Source: Talpa occidentalis (lineage: Eukaryota > Chordata > Mammalia > Eulipotyphla > Talpidae). From it: a stretch of 64,000 bases of DNA. Under the pieces are notes generated by a model. That model was not told the DNA's origin. It saw nothing but the letters and a program-made list of their open reading frames with translations, and made no database searches. The translations under genes were made by a program, and so were the position numbers. Shown one piece after another: positions 22,410 to 33,772 of this stretch. The DNA lies in the NCBI RefSeq assembly GCF_014898055.3, contig NW_023603184.1:109110615-109174614 (forward strand), written 5' to 3'. Every line of letters begins with the position of its first letter. Position 1 is the stretch's first letter.

Positions 22410-22687
22410 TTTTTTAAAGAATACCTTTTTTTAAGATTTATTTATTTATACAAGCACTGGGTATAAACAGAAGCGCAGGAGAGTGAGAGAATTCACCAGA
22501 GCCAGAGCGGGGAACAGAACAGGCAGACTGATGAAATACACTACTGAGAGGAGCAGTGGGTGCGGCAGGAGAGTTCTGCGTGCCATGTGGGACCCTCAAA
22601 GGTGGCCAGGGATCGAACTGGCACTGCAGAGGCTGCGGGCAGCTTTGCAGCCCAGCGCTCAACCGCTGTGCCACTAGGGGAGGCCCC
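22410..22687 (-). mobile_element. tRNA-derived SINE, subfamily A, minus strand
   Basis: Tail at the left (AAGATTTATTTATTTATACA) and tRNA-like head at the right (CGCTCAACCGCTGTGCCACT, then GGGGAGGCCCC). The B box on the minus strand is near 22610-22622 (GGATCGAACTGG as read on plus). An imperfect duplication (ATGTAGCTTATTTTA / ATGTGGGTTATTTTT) lies near 22390 and 22688. Several mutually overlapping frames here are all SINE shadows. Confidence 0.92.
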
Positions 22688-22702
22688 ATGTGGGTTATTT
22701 TT

Positions 22703-23149
22703 AGACACATACACAATCATAGTAAACAAAAGAGGAAGAGAAAAAGTCTAAGTGAAGTGATGACACGTCGCAAATAAAAAAGTTGCTCTTTAGTATCCCG
22801 AAGTTGTGAGATTCCTGGAAAGCTGTTCTTCTCTTTCTCCCTGAACCACCCCCTTTCCATCAGGAAATTTAATCATTGCAAGATCTGCAGTCTTTTTGCC
22901 TCTATACCTACTATAATGTCTTGTACTCTGTTAATTTCTGACCAGGTCCTCCAGTATTTTCCCATCTCTTTACATACTTGCCTCAAGTCAACTTTTCAAA
23001 ATTATTCACTATTCAATCTATTTCCCTGTGGAAAATGGTTCCACATTAACTACCCACATCATTGTTCACTCTGGACTGAGTGTAAAGATCTTAGTAATGT
23101 AGTCTTACAACATTTCTTGCTTAATCTCTTCATTTTACTGTATCTTCCA
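22703..23149. other. No recognisable feature
   Basis: Includes the first part of a 101-codon frame (22916-23221) that runs into the L2 remnant; it has no exon signals and I treat it as chance. Confidence 0.4.
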
Positions 23150-23720
23150 ATGAAAAGTTCACTATTAACAAGTTCCTTGCAGTTTTCTGCTTCCCAGGAC
23201 TTTACATTTTTGTCAACCTGAAACATTTTCTCTCTGTTTACCTTGTAGGCAGCCTCATCATTCAGGTATCATCTTAAATGCTACTCCCTCTAAGAAACAT
23301 GTCTCCTTCAAACTCTTGTTTTCTCTCAGCATATTTTATCTACAATTTGAGATATTTGTCTACTGGCTTTATTTCTATGAGAAGACTATAAACTCGGGCC
23401 TCCCCAGTGGCGCAGTGGTTGAGCGCTGGGTTTCGAAGCTGCCTGCAGCCTCTGCAATGCCGGTTCGCTCCCCGGCCACGGAAGAAGGTCCACATGGCAT
23501 GCAGACCTCTCCTGCCGCCCATTGCTCCCCTCAGAAGTGTACTTTGTCTGTCTGCCTGTTCTGCTCTCCGCTCTGGCTCTGGTGAATTCTCTCACCCTCC
23601 CACACTTCTGACTGTACCCAGTGCTTGTATAAATAAATAAATAAATCTTTAAAAAAAAAAAGACTATAAACTCTGTAAGGCTAAGGGAGTGTTATATAAT
23701 ACTTAGGTGTCAGCGGTTCA
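23150..23720 (+). repeat. L2 3' region, interrupted by a SINE
   Basis: Left of the SINE: 'ttgcagttttctgcttcc', 'tcattcaggtatcatcttaa', 'ctccctctaagaaacatgtc', and 'ctactggctttatttctatg'. Right of it: 'ctataaactctgtaaggcta', 'agggagtgttatataatac'. Together these follow the L2 tail order (caggtctcagctcaaatgtc... actgtaagctccttgagggc). The SINE sits between 23396 and 23659. Confidence 0.65.
23396..23659 (+). mobile_element. tRNA-derived SINE, subfamily A, inserted in L2
   Basis: A box TGGCGCAGTGG at 23408-23418, B box GGTTCGCTCCC at 23462-23472, common body, and tail AATAAATAAATAAATCTTT plus A-run. Perfect 14-bp duplication AAGACTATAAACTC at 23382-23395 and 23660-23673. Fresh-looking duplication and clean tail indicate a recent insertion. 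Confidence 0.96.
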
Positions 23721-23730
23721 TAAAATATGT

Positions 23731-25475
23731 TGTGATTATTACGCACTCAGTATTATTGATTTATTTTAAAAAGATAATTTTGAAACATGAGCAGTGACTG
23801 GAACTATTCAAAGAAAAAGATGCAGCTCTACCAGTGCTGTTAACATTTTTATGACACATGTGACACCAATTTAAACTTTATCCTGATCATTTAATGCACA
23901 TTCGTGATTGTCTCTCCTTGTATTCTGATACTTCTGCAACTCTTTACCTGCCTTCTTTACCACCCAAGTCCATTTAGCACAGATTGTACCCTTTGAAACA
24001 CTTAAGAGGTCACAGGAGGACCTCTGACAGGATGAGGATAAACTGGTGGAGTATCTACCACCACCACCATTCCAGCACTGAGGTAATCCAGCTGGATCTG
24101 ATGTGATAATTTTTGTACCCAGTGGATATACTCAACAAAATGTCATTCTTGAACTGCAACTCAGCATAATCCAAGGGCAGAAAAGGACAGAGTCTATGGA
24201 ACATTTTTCATGAGGGACCAATGCTGCATTTTAGCTGAACTGGTAAAGAATCTCTATGTCATAGAAACGCAAAAAGTTCATATTGTGATTTGGCTTCAAC
24301 CTTCTATTTCACATCCTTTACCAGTTACAGTAGATTTACTATGAAACTAAAGAAGCTTAGCTCACATTTCAGTACCTCACATGTACAGACCATATAAATT
24401 TGCAGTGTTTATAATTATGTATTTTCACATAAGCACACTTCCCTCCCAAGTTATAGAATTTCTAAACCCCCCAAAACAAAGACCTCAGCCTCTATGTCTT
24501 CCTGTATACAGAGTCCTAATGTTTCTAATCTTCCGAATTTACAGCAACAGATAGTAGTAATATAAGGAATTATGAACATTGTCTTTATTTTGATTTGGTA
24601 AAAGTCCCCATGGGCTTTCCTTTTCATGCCTTTTAGTCCTCATTTCTCATGGACAGAAACACAACAGAAATAATGAAGGACACACATTTTCATAAAACAA
24701 CAATTAGGCAATATCTTTTTTCATTTTGACCAGGAGCAACACAATAATTTGTATTCAAAATTAGGGAAATGATTATTATATTATGCTGAATTTAGCATTA
24801 GAATAGTATACATATCAGACAAAGGGTTGTAAGAGGAAGGGCAGATGAGGACAAAATACAAATGTTGTTATAAGTAGCCATCGAGAGAGAACATATGCAA
24901 TATATTTGATAAAAGGATAATTTCCCACCAAAGAGTTGGGATTCATTTTTCTGTGGGTCTTTTTCATTTCTACAGATCTCATGAGTGAGCCATTAACTGC
25001 TCTTTGGAAATGACTATCTTTTCAAGTATGCATGTGTATATAGCAAATAACTTTGGAAGATAAAGGTAGTTTCTCCCTCTGGAGCAAAGGGCAAGCATGC
25101 TTATAGCCTGGTTTTCTTTCTTGTAGCACAATCTACCACAAGTGCAGGCATTATTGGATACCCTTAGGACATTTTTATGGCACTTGAGGTGAGGAGAATT
25201 GACACACATATGCTTATGTTCATGATGCTTTGTGTGGTATGAAAAATAACTCCCTTTGTCTCTGCTCCAGGAGCCTTGTGTCTGTTTCCAAAATCCATAA
25301 AAGTATAGCAGAGTATTTCTTAGCTTGCAAGTAGGGTAAAACCTCAGATCTGTCACAGTGACATTATTATACCATACACTTATAGGACTTAATCACAGTG
25401 TTAAATAGATAAAAAGATAATTAATAAGCATTAGTAGAAAATAAAATGTTAATACCTATACTCTAATTTTTTATG
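23731..25475. other. No recognisable feature; contains a 125-codon chance frame
   Basis: Ordinary AT-rich sequence. The minus-strand frame at 24979-25356 (125 codons) is one of the longest outside the L1s. Its product is rich in Cys, His and Lys without a regular zinc-finger or other domain spacing, and I see no exon context. A length like this is expected by chance in 64 kb. Confidence 0.5.
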
Positions 25476-25479
25476 TCTT

Positions 25480-25784
25480 GACTAGTCAGGAAATATAAAG
25501 ATGTTGAGATAATTTTTACCCATCAGATTTTCAAAAGCAAAAATAGCATTAAGAGCCAGATCCAGAGAAAAGACACAGAAAACAGATATTCTTATGCATT
25601 GCTGGTGGATGTGAAAAGTAATTAACAGTTTAGTAGAGCTCATATTGTTTTTATCTATTTGGACAGCCATTCTACTTTTAGAACTACCAATGTGAATAAA
25701 ATCCCCAATGTTTCTATATTTCTCTCTCTTTCCATCTCTTTCCCTTTCTTAGAGTCTCATTCCTCTCTATAAAGAGAGGGAGAG

Positions 25785-25824
<40 letters not shown>

Positions 25825-26070
25825 GGGGAGAGAAATACACACAGTTACAGGTAGGCAGATGTGTGTTTATATATACATAGAGACTTTATTACTTTATTGT
25901 AACATTGTGGAACAAAATCTGGAAACAACCTAAATGCACTCAAACAGAGGAACATTTAGATGGATTATTCATACTATGAAATGCATTACAATCATGAGAA
26001 CAGTATGTCAGATCAGAGAGCATTAACTTGAAAAGATGCTTGTGAGATACAAAGTTAAAAATTACAGTTG
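25480..26070 (+). repeat. Old L1 ORF2 tail, with microsatellite inside
   Basis: 'gatattcttatgcattgctg', 'ggtggatgtgaaaagtaat' and 'gccattctacttttagaact' precede the microsatellite; after it come 'aaatctggaaacaacctaaa', 'tgcactcaaacagagg' and 'attcatactatgaaatgcat'. The order fits the plus-strand C-terminal ORF2 of an old L1. No frame is open. Confidence 0.65.
25716..25834. repeat. Polypyrimidine/polypurine tract with (GA)n
   Basis: A pyrimidine-rich arm (about 25716-25770) is followed directly by a purine-rich arm (25770-25834) that includes a (GA)n run from about 25791 to 25820. The arms are partly complementary (for example CTCTCTTTCCATCTC against GAGAGAAATGGAGAG), so the tract could form a hairpin or triplex. 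Confidence 0.85.
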
Positions 26071-26269
26071 TAAAAAGTTACCATATATATGTATATATAC
26101 ACGCATATAAATACTTGATTGTGCCCTGTCACAATAAGCAAGTATGGTTTGAGTATATCACCTAACCCAAAGGTGACTGCAAATTAATTCTTTCCATATG
26201 TGCAAGAGACTAACAACCTACACTGAGTGAGCATCTAAATGGCATCTTAATCCAGGCTACTGTTTAGCT

Positions 26270-26455
26270 ACACTTTAGAGTCAGGTAGAACCAGAATTCC
26301 CACCTTGATTAAACATCTGGTTACTTGAATGAACTTCAATAACTCACCTGGTCTTAGCCTCCATTTCCTTATCTATAAAATGGTATCTATCTATAAAAAT
26401 GACACATCATATATTTGTGAAAAATTATTTACAGAAAATATATAACCGAATAGCA
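26270..26455 (+). repeat. MIR SINE
   Basis: 'agagtcaggtagaaccagaa', 'tcaataactcacctggtct', 'agcctccatttccttatct', 'ataaaatgg' in MIR order. Diverged, no visible duplication. Confidence 0.7.
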
Positions 26456-26496
26456 TGGTTTTGTCATAAAGTCAATGATGGTGTAGGCAAGGAAAT

Positions 26497-26660
26497 CAAA
26501 CATTTATTGAGCATTTACTATGTGTATTTCTCTACACAAGTGTAGTCATATAGCAATTGAAGCAGGGCCTTGAGGTACCCATAAAGCAGGATTAATGTTG
26601 TCAGTGTTGTTTAACTCCAGTGAAGAATATTAGAACCACAGCCTGAAAGTAGAAGTCCTA
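26497..26660 (-). repeat. MIR SINE fragment
   Basis: 'aaacatttattgagcattta', 'ctatgtgtatttctctaca' and the 'agcaggattaatg' / 'ccacagcctgaaagtag' blocks fit the reverse MIR layout. Confidence 0.6.
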
Positions 26661-26989
26661 ATTGCATGAAAAAAAAAATCACTAGCAATGCAGTTAAGGG
26701 AACATTAGAATGTTTACAATCCCCCAACTAAAATAGCAATTATATTTTACAAATGAAAAATAATTATCCCACACCTTCCTTAAGTAAAAACTACAGTTTT
26801 ATGTCAAAGTGAATACGACAACCCCCTAAAATAATTTAAAAGCAGTCAGCCAAGTCTTTATTGCAATAACATCAGAGAAATTAACCAGCTGAGCTACTTA
26901 GCATCTGCTTAAATTTCTCACTATAGAACATTGCAGTGAAGAAGTTATTTATAGGTCTTATGTCTCTTTTAAACCCTTACATTATAGGG
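26661..26989. other. No recognisable feature
   Basis: Plain sequence leading into the repeat-free block that follows. Confidence 0.4.
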
Positions 26990-27600
26990 ATCCAACTAGA
27001 TTGGGAAAAGCCCCATTTTGTTCAGGGTTGCACAGACTGCCAGCAAAATATGGTTTTGAATGAATCAGGAGTCTTATTACATGCCCTGAAACTGTTCAAT
27101 TATTAATGGCTTACCTGTCAGTATTTAATAAAACATTTCCTTTGGATAGTCAGTCTCTGTTGCTTTGTTCACCTCCCTGCAATTTTTGACCACCATTTTC
27201 CAAGGCCACCAGGATAAAACCTGGAAAAGACAATGGAACGATTAATGCAACCTAGTATTTGATCCTTGAAATCTGGCAAGCTGTAATCTGAACACAGAGA
27301 TGCCCTGGAAGTTATGTGTCTCGGAGTGCTGAAACTGCTGTAAAAAACCAGTTGAAATACTGGAGCGCGAGGACTGTGCCACGGGCACTGTCTCTGTACT
27401 TCTACCCTAGAGCACTGTCTGTTGGTCTGTTTTTAACCCCAAGGGCAGAAAAGGGAAGAGGAAAGCACTATACCAAATGTTGTAGAATGAGACATTAATT
27501 AAAACATTACTTTCATATTGGTAACAAGTTATAGCTTCACTTAAGTGCCAGAGCTTTCATTAAACCTTTTCTGAAATCAAAACAATACATGATGTTTCAT
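26990..27600. other. Repeat-free block, candidate conserved noncoding element
   Basis: About 600 bp free of recognisable repeats, with more even base composition than its surroundings and a small CpG cluster (GGAGCGCGAGGACTG and CCACGGGCAC near 27362-27390). Includes ATTA/TAAT homeodomain-type cores (ATTAATGG, GATTAATGC, TTAATTAA). A 60-codon frame at 27316-27498 lacks exon support. This is a pattern-based suspicion only; conservation cannot be seen here. Confidence 0.3.
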
Positions 27601-27859
27601 TTCATCCAAGATACAATGTCAGCATCTGGGGATAGAATTAACACAAGTGTACTTTTTGTTTTATTCACAATCCCTTTCAATCCCTCATCAAATGAAAACT
27701 TCAATAGATACTGAAAGGAAAGCGACTTATACATAGAGGGCTAGAATCCTTCTTACAATGAGTTAAGGAAGTCAGCTCCTAGAAATTCTGAGTGTCATGG
27801 CCCAAATGGAAATAAAGGCAGAGGGACAAACAGTGGGCAGAGAAGTCATAAATGAAATA

Positions 27860-28065
27860 AAATCCTTTGATAGTTAAGACCACAGACGGAGAGCAACATG
27901 ACACTTACTACACATCTGTTCCTAGATAGATTCCTTAGTCTCCCTCTGTGCCTTGATTTTCTTATCTATAAAATGTGGTTAATGCTAGTACCTTTCTCTT
28001 AGTGTTATTCTAGAGATTAAAATTTTTCATTAATGTAAATCTCTTAGAAATATATCTGACAGATA
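27860..28065 (+). repeat. MIR SINE
   Basis: 'tagtctccctctgtgccttg', 'attttcttatctataaaatg', 'tggttaatgctagtaccttt', 'gagattaaaa' follow the MIR order. Confidence 0.75.
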
Positions 28066-29580
28066 TTAAATTAATCTTAGCAATTATTAGGAAATAGAGG
28101 AAAATGTTGGAAAGACAAATATCAAGACGCAAATTGCTTGTTATGAATTTGTCTTGCTTCTAAGTTCCCAGAAACAGAAGATTCTTATACCTCTTACATT
28201 CAGAAAACCAGGAAGGCCCTAGATGGGCAACTGCTATTGCAGGTTTGAGGACTTTAAGAGAAAGTACAGGATGCAGAAACCATGACCATCTATAGGAGAT
28301 GGATAATATGGGCAACAGGCACTCATGGAAGATACTTGAACACTCCAAGTATTTGTACCGCAGTAGCAATGTGCTCACTTGGGAATGGAATGGAACAGAA
28401 GTTCTCTTCTTTTGTTTTATAGTAGTCATTTACTGTCTCCCATTCACAGATGTGTTTACAATTTACCAAATATATTATTATTTTTCTCTTTAATTGGTAG
28501 AAAATTTGGTCAATGTCTGCAAGAATGAATGATGAGCTAAGCATACCCTATGCATTGACTGAAGATTAAGAGACAGCACTTCCAGTGCAGAAACATAGTT
28601 AGCAGTCTCAAAGGGAAGTCAAGCACTTGCTTACATTTGGTCTTGTAAGGCACTTTTAGAGGGCCACAGTCAAATAGTGACTGGACTAAAGGGCAGGAGT
28701 GGTTCTTTTGTAAGGCATGTGAGTCTTCTGTCTGGTAGAAGGAATTTGGATTGTTTGGTTGCCATTGCTGACTTCTTATATGTTGTTTAGAGACTTTTAA
28801 TCTCCTGAAGCATTTTTTCCCCATTCCTACTCCAAGTCTAGTTATTGAAAATGCCAGGAACATATTTGGGAACCACTGGACTGACTGTCAAGGATTTTGA
28901 GTGATGTTTCTAGGCCACTAAAAAAATCTTCAGTTTGTGGTTGTATTCTTTCTTTATACAGATTGGAATATACAATAGATATAAGAACAACAGATTTAAG
29001 ACAACAATAAATAGAACAATACATATGAGGATTCTTAGATATAAGAACTCTCCTGATATATATTGTCCTTAAAATGTTTTCAAAAGGGGTTGAAGAGAGG
29101 GAAATAATTATAATTTATTGTATTACCGTAAGATGGCAGAGATATAGGGATAAAGAAGGGAAGGGAAGGTAAGCAATTTTCTAAAATATCACATTTTTTT
29201 TAACCCAGAGTAATTATTGGTTAGTAGTTTGAAGGTTTTTAAAAGTGTGTTTATGTTTAACTAGTGGATTGCTATTAATTCTGGTAAACTAGATAATTAT
29301 ATCAATGGGAACTAATATTTGCACTTTGCAGTTATTTTTTAAAAATGGTATTTATGGCAAACATCCATTAGTTGACACACCAGACAGTCTGCATTTTCCA
29401 TAATTTTGCAAAAATGTTATTGTGCTAAGCATAATTATGGTTATTTTTCTTCAGTGGAAAGCTTAGCTTTGAAATCTGTTTCAGAATCTAAATTTCTGTT
29501 TATATCTGAATAATTCTACTAAGTAATTGATATATTTCATTAATATGAAGCTGCGACTATTGGTGAATAGAAATATATAC

Positions 29581-29582
<2 letters not shown>
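28066..29582. other. No recognisable feature
   Basis: About 1.5 kb without a repeat I can name. Overlapping frames of 60-108 codons occur on both strands between 28,160 and 29,024 (the longest is 28537-28863, minus), but none shows a family resemblance or exon borders. They mainly reflect a locally lower stop-codon density. Confidence 0.45.

Positions 29583-29609
<27 letters not shown>
29583..29609. repeat. (TG)n microsatellite
   Basis: About 13 uninterrupted TG units. Likely to vary in length. Confidence 0.97.
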
Positions 29610-29616
<7 letters not shown>

Positions 29617-29726
29617 GGAATAGTAAAACAAAAAAGAGACTTTTATTACAAATAGAAAGAGTATATCTGTTGTTGATGTTGCTTTCTGAGCAGAAAATAA
29701 TGAGATAGTGTGGGGAAAGACTAAAA

Positions 29727-29925
29727 GGAATGGCAGCTTTGACTAGACCTCAGAAGACCCTGGTCCTTAGTCCCAACCGAGGAAACTTAAATCACTGAAT
29801 CTCATTAAGTTTTAGATGTTACCTATGTAAATGAGAATGTTAATACCTGATTCAATCATCCCACCAAGTTTCTGTAACGATGTTGAGATACAAAATATAT
29901 GAAAGAACGCTATAAATATATGGCA
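29727..29925 (+). repeat. MIR SINE
   Basis: 'agaccctggtccttagtccc', 'aaatcactgaatctcattaa', 'atgtaaatgagaatgttaat', 'aagaacgctataaatatatg' and 'gcactattca' fit MIR from mid-body to tail. Confidence 0.65.
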
Positions 29926-30535
29926 CTATTCATCCAAGTGTGGTCTTTTGGGACCCAATTCTCTTTTTGATATAAATATTTAGGTTTCCCTGTTTTAAAA
30001 TTTACTTTTTTATTACACAAGGAATATATGAATATATTATCATAGAAATTAAGCATTACCATAATACACAGAGAAGAAATGGAGGACCCTTGACTCACCT
30101 ATCTCCAAATCTTCCTTCCCTTTAGTGGTATCACTGTGAACAGTTTGGTTTTCCTTTTTGAGATTTTCTAAGCATATATGTATGCGTGTTTATGAAATAC
30201 AATTTTATTTCACACAATTTGGAACAAAAGTTTATTTTCTAACTTACCGATTGAGCTTGCTAAAATTAATTATTTTTTTCCCCTCTAAGGTGAAAGTGAC
30301 ATAATTAGCACTGAAATATTATAGGTGGAGAATTGTTTGTGAAAGGTTAAAGGAGCATAGGAGAAATGGAATTGGTTTTTGTATCTGCGACTTGGACAAA
30401 GCCCATATACAAATGAATGTATTTCAGTTGTTGTAGTCATGAAGCCTCATTGTGTTAACAAATGGGAAATAACACCTCATGGCAGCCAATCTAAAATAAT
30501 CTTGATGTGATGAGTACCACTAGCAGATCTGCCAA
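29926..30535. other. No recognisable feature
   Basis: AT-rich sequence; no coding or repeat signature. Confidence 0.4.
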
Positions 30536-30539
30536 GACA

Positions 30540-31080
30540 CACCGATTCTCAGTGTGATCACATAGATTTCATTGGTCACAAACAGAGAAAAGCACATGAT
30601 TGCACTGAAAATGATGACAGTGCTGCCAGCCCAGAAATCACAGCTCCGGCTCCACGATAGCAGACTATCACACCTGCCACTTGACAGGTGTGTACTAAAA
30701 TTTATGAAAAGCTTTTCTAGCCAAGCCATCGGGCTGCTGAAAAGAATGGTGGATGCCTTGAGCTTTGACATTTATTACGGCTTTGCCAGCATATCTGTCT
30801 TGTAGAGTGTGATTTGAAAAACGATATGTCTAACCATGATCTTAATAAGCTCATTTGTTCCAGGAGCTCATTGTACTGGTGCTTGCTGATAGAAGAAAAG
30901 AAGCCAACAATATAAATAACGGAAGCTTTCTGGTGCAATGGCTCTACTTATTTCAATATGGGGACAGTCTGATGTTTAACATTGCCAATTGCCCCTACCT
31001 AACAGAGGAATATAAGATTGCTTTGAGACATTTCAAATAGAGGCTTCAGGTCTTTAATAACTTAATTTCAGTTAATCTTG
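30540..31080. other. Repeat-free block with inverted T-box/E-box-like sites, candidate enhancer
   Basis: About 540 bp with no recognisable repeat, more balanced composition than the neighbours and several open frames on both strands (30520-30771 minus, 30572-30805 plus, 30717-30938 minus, 30855-31040 plus), a texture often seen in constrained noncoding DNA. At 30669-30692 it holds CACACCTG and its exact reverse complement CAGGTGTG, 8 bp apart. A 'tttatgaaaagcttttc' block follows at 30701. An unrecognised old exon is the alternative. Conservation cannot be judged from one genome. Confidence 0.35.
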
Positions 31081-33284
31081 TCAAATCCACTGAAATCTTG
31101 CAATAAATATTCAAGTGGATATGCAATTTTATTCATGTTTGCCAAGAAAGGTATGTCTTTAAGTACATTTTGAAGAAAAACTACAAGTTTCTAATTTACC
31201 ACACATTTATAAAAGATTCAAAATACTTTGTGTGTTTCCTCATTTATTAAAATATTGTCGGAGGATAAAATTGTGCAAGTATCACACTTTGATAATACAG
31301 CACGAGTAGGAAGCTGAAACCAACCTGGTAACACACAGTTCTTTATTTTCAGTGCACTTTTCTCTGCATAAGTATGAGCCTTAGCCCAAACCACTTATAT
31401 TTGATGTCACTTAGTTTGGTAAATCTACTTGCTATTAAGATACAATACTTATTTAAGTGGGGAAGGTAAAACAGTACTTTAAAAAGTATTATAATGGCAT
31501 TTATCTGAGTAAATCCAGTAGAATTTGAATATAACAATGTTTGTTTAACCTTTTTATTTGATTCTGTCCCGATCGCACCATATAGACTTTCTCTTTGTGG
31601 TTCCCAAAGGCTATCTCTGAGAGGCCCCATAATTTTTTGATCATTTTCAGTGATTAAAAACTTATTTTTAGTTGAAACCAGTTTAAAGCATCTACCTGAG
31701 ATCTTATTTAATTATCATCTCTTCCCTTCTCAGGAATAGCTGGACTTCATCTTGAAGTAGGGAGGATGCAGTCTGTCTTCCATCCTTTTTCTACCCTCTT
31801 ACTTCTGAATCAATAATTCTATTGTGTTTGGAGCCTGGAAGTGGGGCTGATATAGAAAGGGACAAAGTCTCTCTTATAGTATTGTTGTGGTGCTTTGTGG
31901 GCTTTTGTTGTTCCTCTGGTAAACTCTGACTGACCACTGACCTGCTCTTGCCCTCAAATGTTGTCACATTCATTGAAGGCACAATTAACTTTATCGGGTA
32001 CCTATGGTCTTACTACTGCTAAGATTTTTCCATGTGCCTTTTTTCATATATACCCCAACAGGGTGCCCCATAAGTACTTGTTACTGATTTTACTTTTCTA
32101 GTTGGTAGTTATCTTGCAGAGAGGGTCTTAGGAGGTACACAGGTTAGGCTAAATTTTGGTGGGTCTGCTTGAATCACAAACTTGCCATTCAAATAATGTA
32201 AGTGAAGATTACAGCATGATTGGGCTTTTCTGTTGAGCTGCTCTGTTATCTATTTCTAATTCTTTTCTCTCCAGATTAAATAAATTCAGTGAGAATATTA
32301 CAAGCTTGCTGTTACAGACGTATTCTACTAGGGAATGAAGTGTCAGTCTCCTTTGCTCACTGGCATCCACAATTTCTATAAATATTTCTCTCGAATCCCC
32401 TCACCCTTGACTCGGTACCAATCTTTCCTCTGAATATATGTAGGATCTCAGAACTCCTGTGATTCCTCCATGTCTTATCTCTTGCTTTCTACTTAGTTTT
32501 CAATACACATAAACTGAAATTAGGAAACTCTGGGATAGAGGTGAAGGTAGAAGAGCCCATATGGCTGTCTACTAATGAATTCTGAAGTGGCTTTCTTCCT
32601 CCTTTAATTTTGCTCTCTTCAGAATATTGGGTACTTGACAACTTCTTATCTTTAATCAATTTTGTTAATTTCTAAAAATAGTGCCATCTTTTCTCCCCAA
32701 AATTTGGTTTTCAAATCAGAATGATGAAATTCTATTTTAATTGCATAATATCGTTTTATATTTTCTGTAGAAAGTAAAAAATAAAAATGTATAAGGAAGT
32801 TACAGAGAAGTTAGAAGCAACTTTCCAAAAACTTTCTCCAGTAAATCACAGCTATCAGAGTTGAGCTGGTTAAACAAAACTAGTTGAAGAGGCTTAAGCA
32901 AATAAAAAATACTAATGTGTCATAAGCTTTAAGTAAATATCACTAGGTAGACCACAGGTGGAACCATCTTAAACCTAACTCTTTTTTCAAATAGAGCAGC
33001 ATGCTATTATGGGAGATCAGAAGTGGAAATCTAACTAAGCAAATTCAGTACACCAAAAGGCACATTCAGTCTTGCAAAGGACAGGAGTCCTCCAGTGTAG
33101 CCCCTCTTCCTGCCTAGGATCCACACCAGCACTAACTCAGCTGTTGCAGCAGCAAAAGGTCAAGTTCATAACCAATCCAAATAAAAGCTATTGGTAGTAG
33201 GTTTTTCTCAGACATATTTTTCTTTGATTTATAGTTTTACCTAAAACTCAAAGAAATGTTTTCTTGAATATACATACATACAAA
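31081..33284. other. No recognisable feature
   Basis: About 2.2 kb of plain sequence. A 93-codon minus-strand frame at 31349-31630 has no family resemblance. No CpG cluster or splice-bounded frame was found. Confidence 0.45.
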
Positions 33285-33406
33285 CACATCTTTCCTTAAG
33301 ATAAATGCCAGATAGATTAAAGATGAAATATTTAATTGAATAAAGTTATAAATGCGCAAGAAGAAAAAGTATATATGACTGTCAATTCATATTTGGTTGG
33401 GATGAT

Positions 33407-33484
33407 TTTATTATTATTTTTATTTTTAATTACCAATGTCAGAACTTTATTATTATTTTTATTTTTAATTACCAATGTCAGAAC
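33407..33484. repeat. Perfect 39-bp tandem duplication
   Basis: Positions 33407-33445 and 33446-33484 are identical, base for base (starting TTTATTATTATTTTTATTTT and ending CCAATGTCAGAAC). The lack of any difference inside an otherwise old, diverged L1 argues for a recent event. Confidence 0.97.
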
Positions 33485-33772
33485 TTACAAAGAAAAGTGC
33501 TGCTAGATTTGATTAAATTTTTTGAACTTTTGTGTAGTGGAAAAATACGATAAGGAATATTTAAATGAAATAACAAATTGGAAAACATTTACAACATATA
33601 TGCTTTGAAAACATATCATGTTTAATATATCTAATAGACTATACCAGTAAATTTTTAAAAATCCAAATCTCTATTAGAAAAGTAACCAAAGTACCAAGCT
33701 TGAACATATTTCAAATAAAATATGTGATATTCTCAACTTCATTAGTAATGAAATAAATACAGATTAGAGTAA

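Noticed and set aside
22438..22777. Cluster of five overlapping frames of 62-92 codons
   Set aside because: All are translations of the minus-strand SINE at 22410-22687 and its edges; similar frames occur in every SINE copy.
24979..25356. 125-codon minus-strand frame, Cys/His-rich
   Set aside because: Cys and His spacing fits no zinc-finger or other pattern, there is no exon or promoter context, and one such frame is expected by chance in 64 kb.
28537..28863. 108-codon minus-strand frame
   Set aside because: No recognisable domain, overlaps other frames on both strands, no exon borders; chance.
30572..31040. Two plus-strand frames that could be exons
   Set aside because: Frames are open on both strands in the same block, and neither has a consensus acceptor/donor pair that would give a frame-preserving exon; kept only as a candidate noncoding element.
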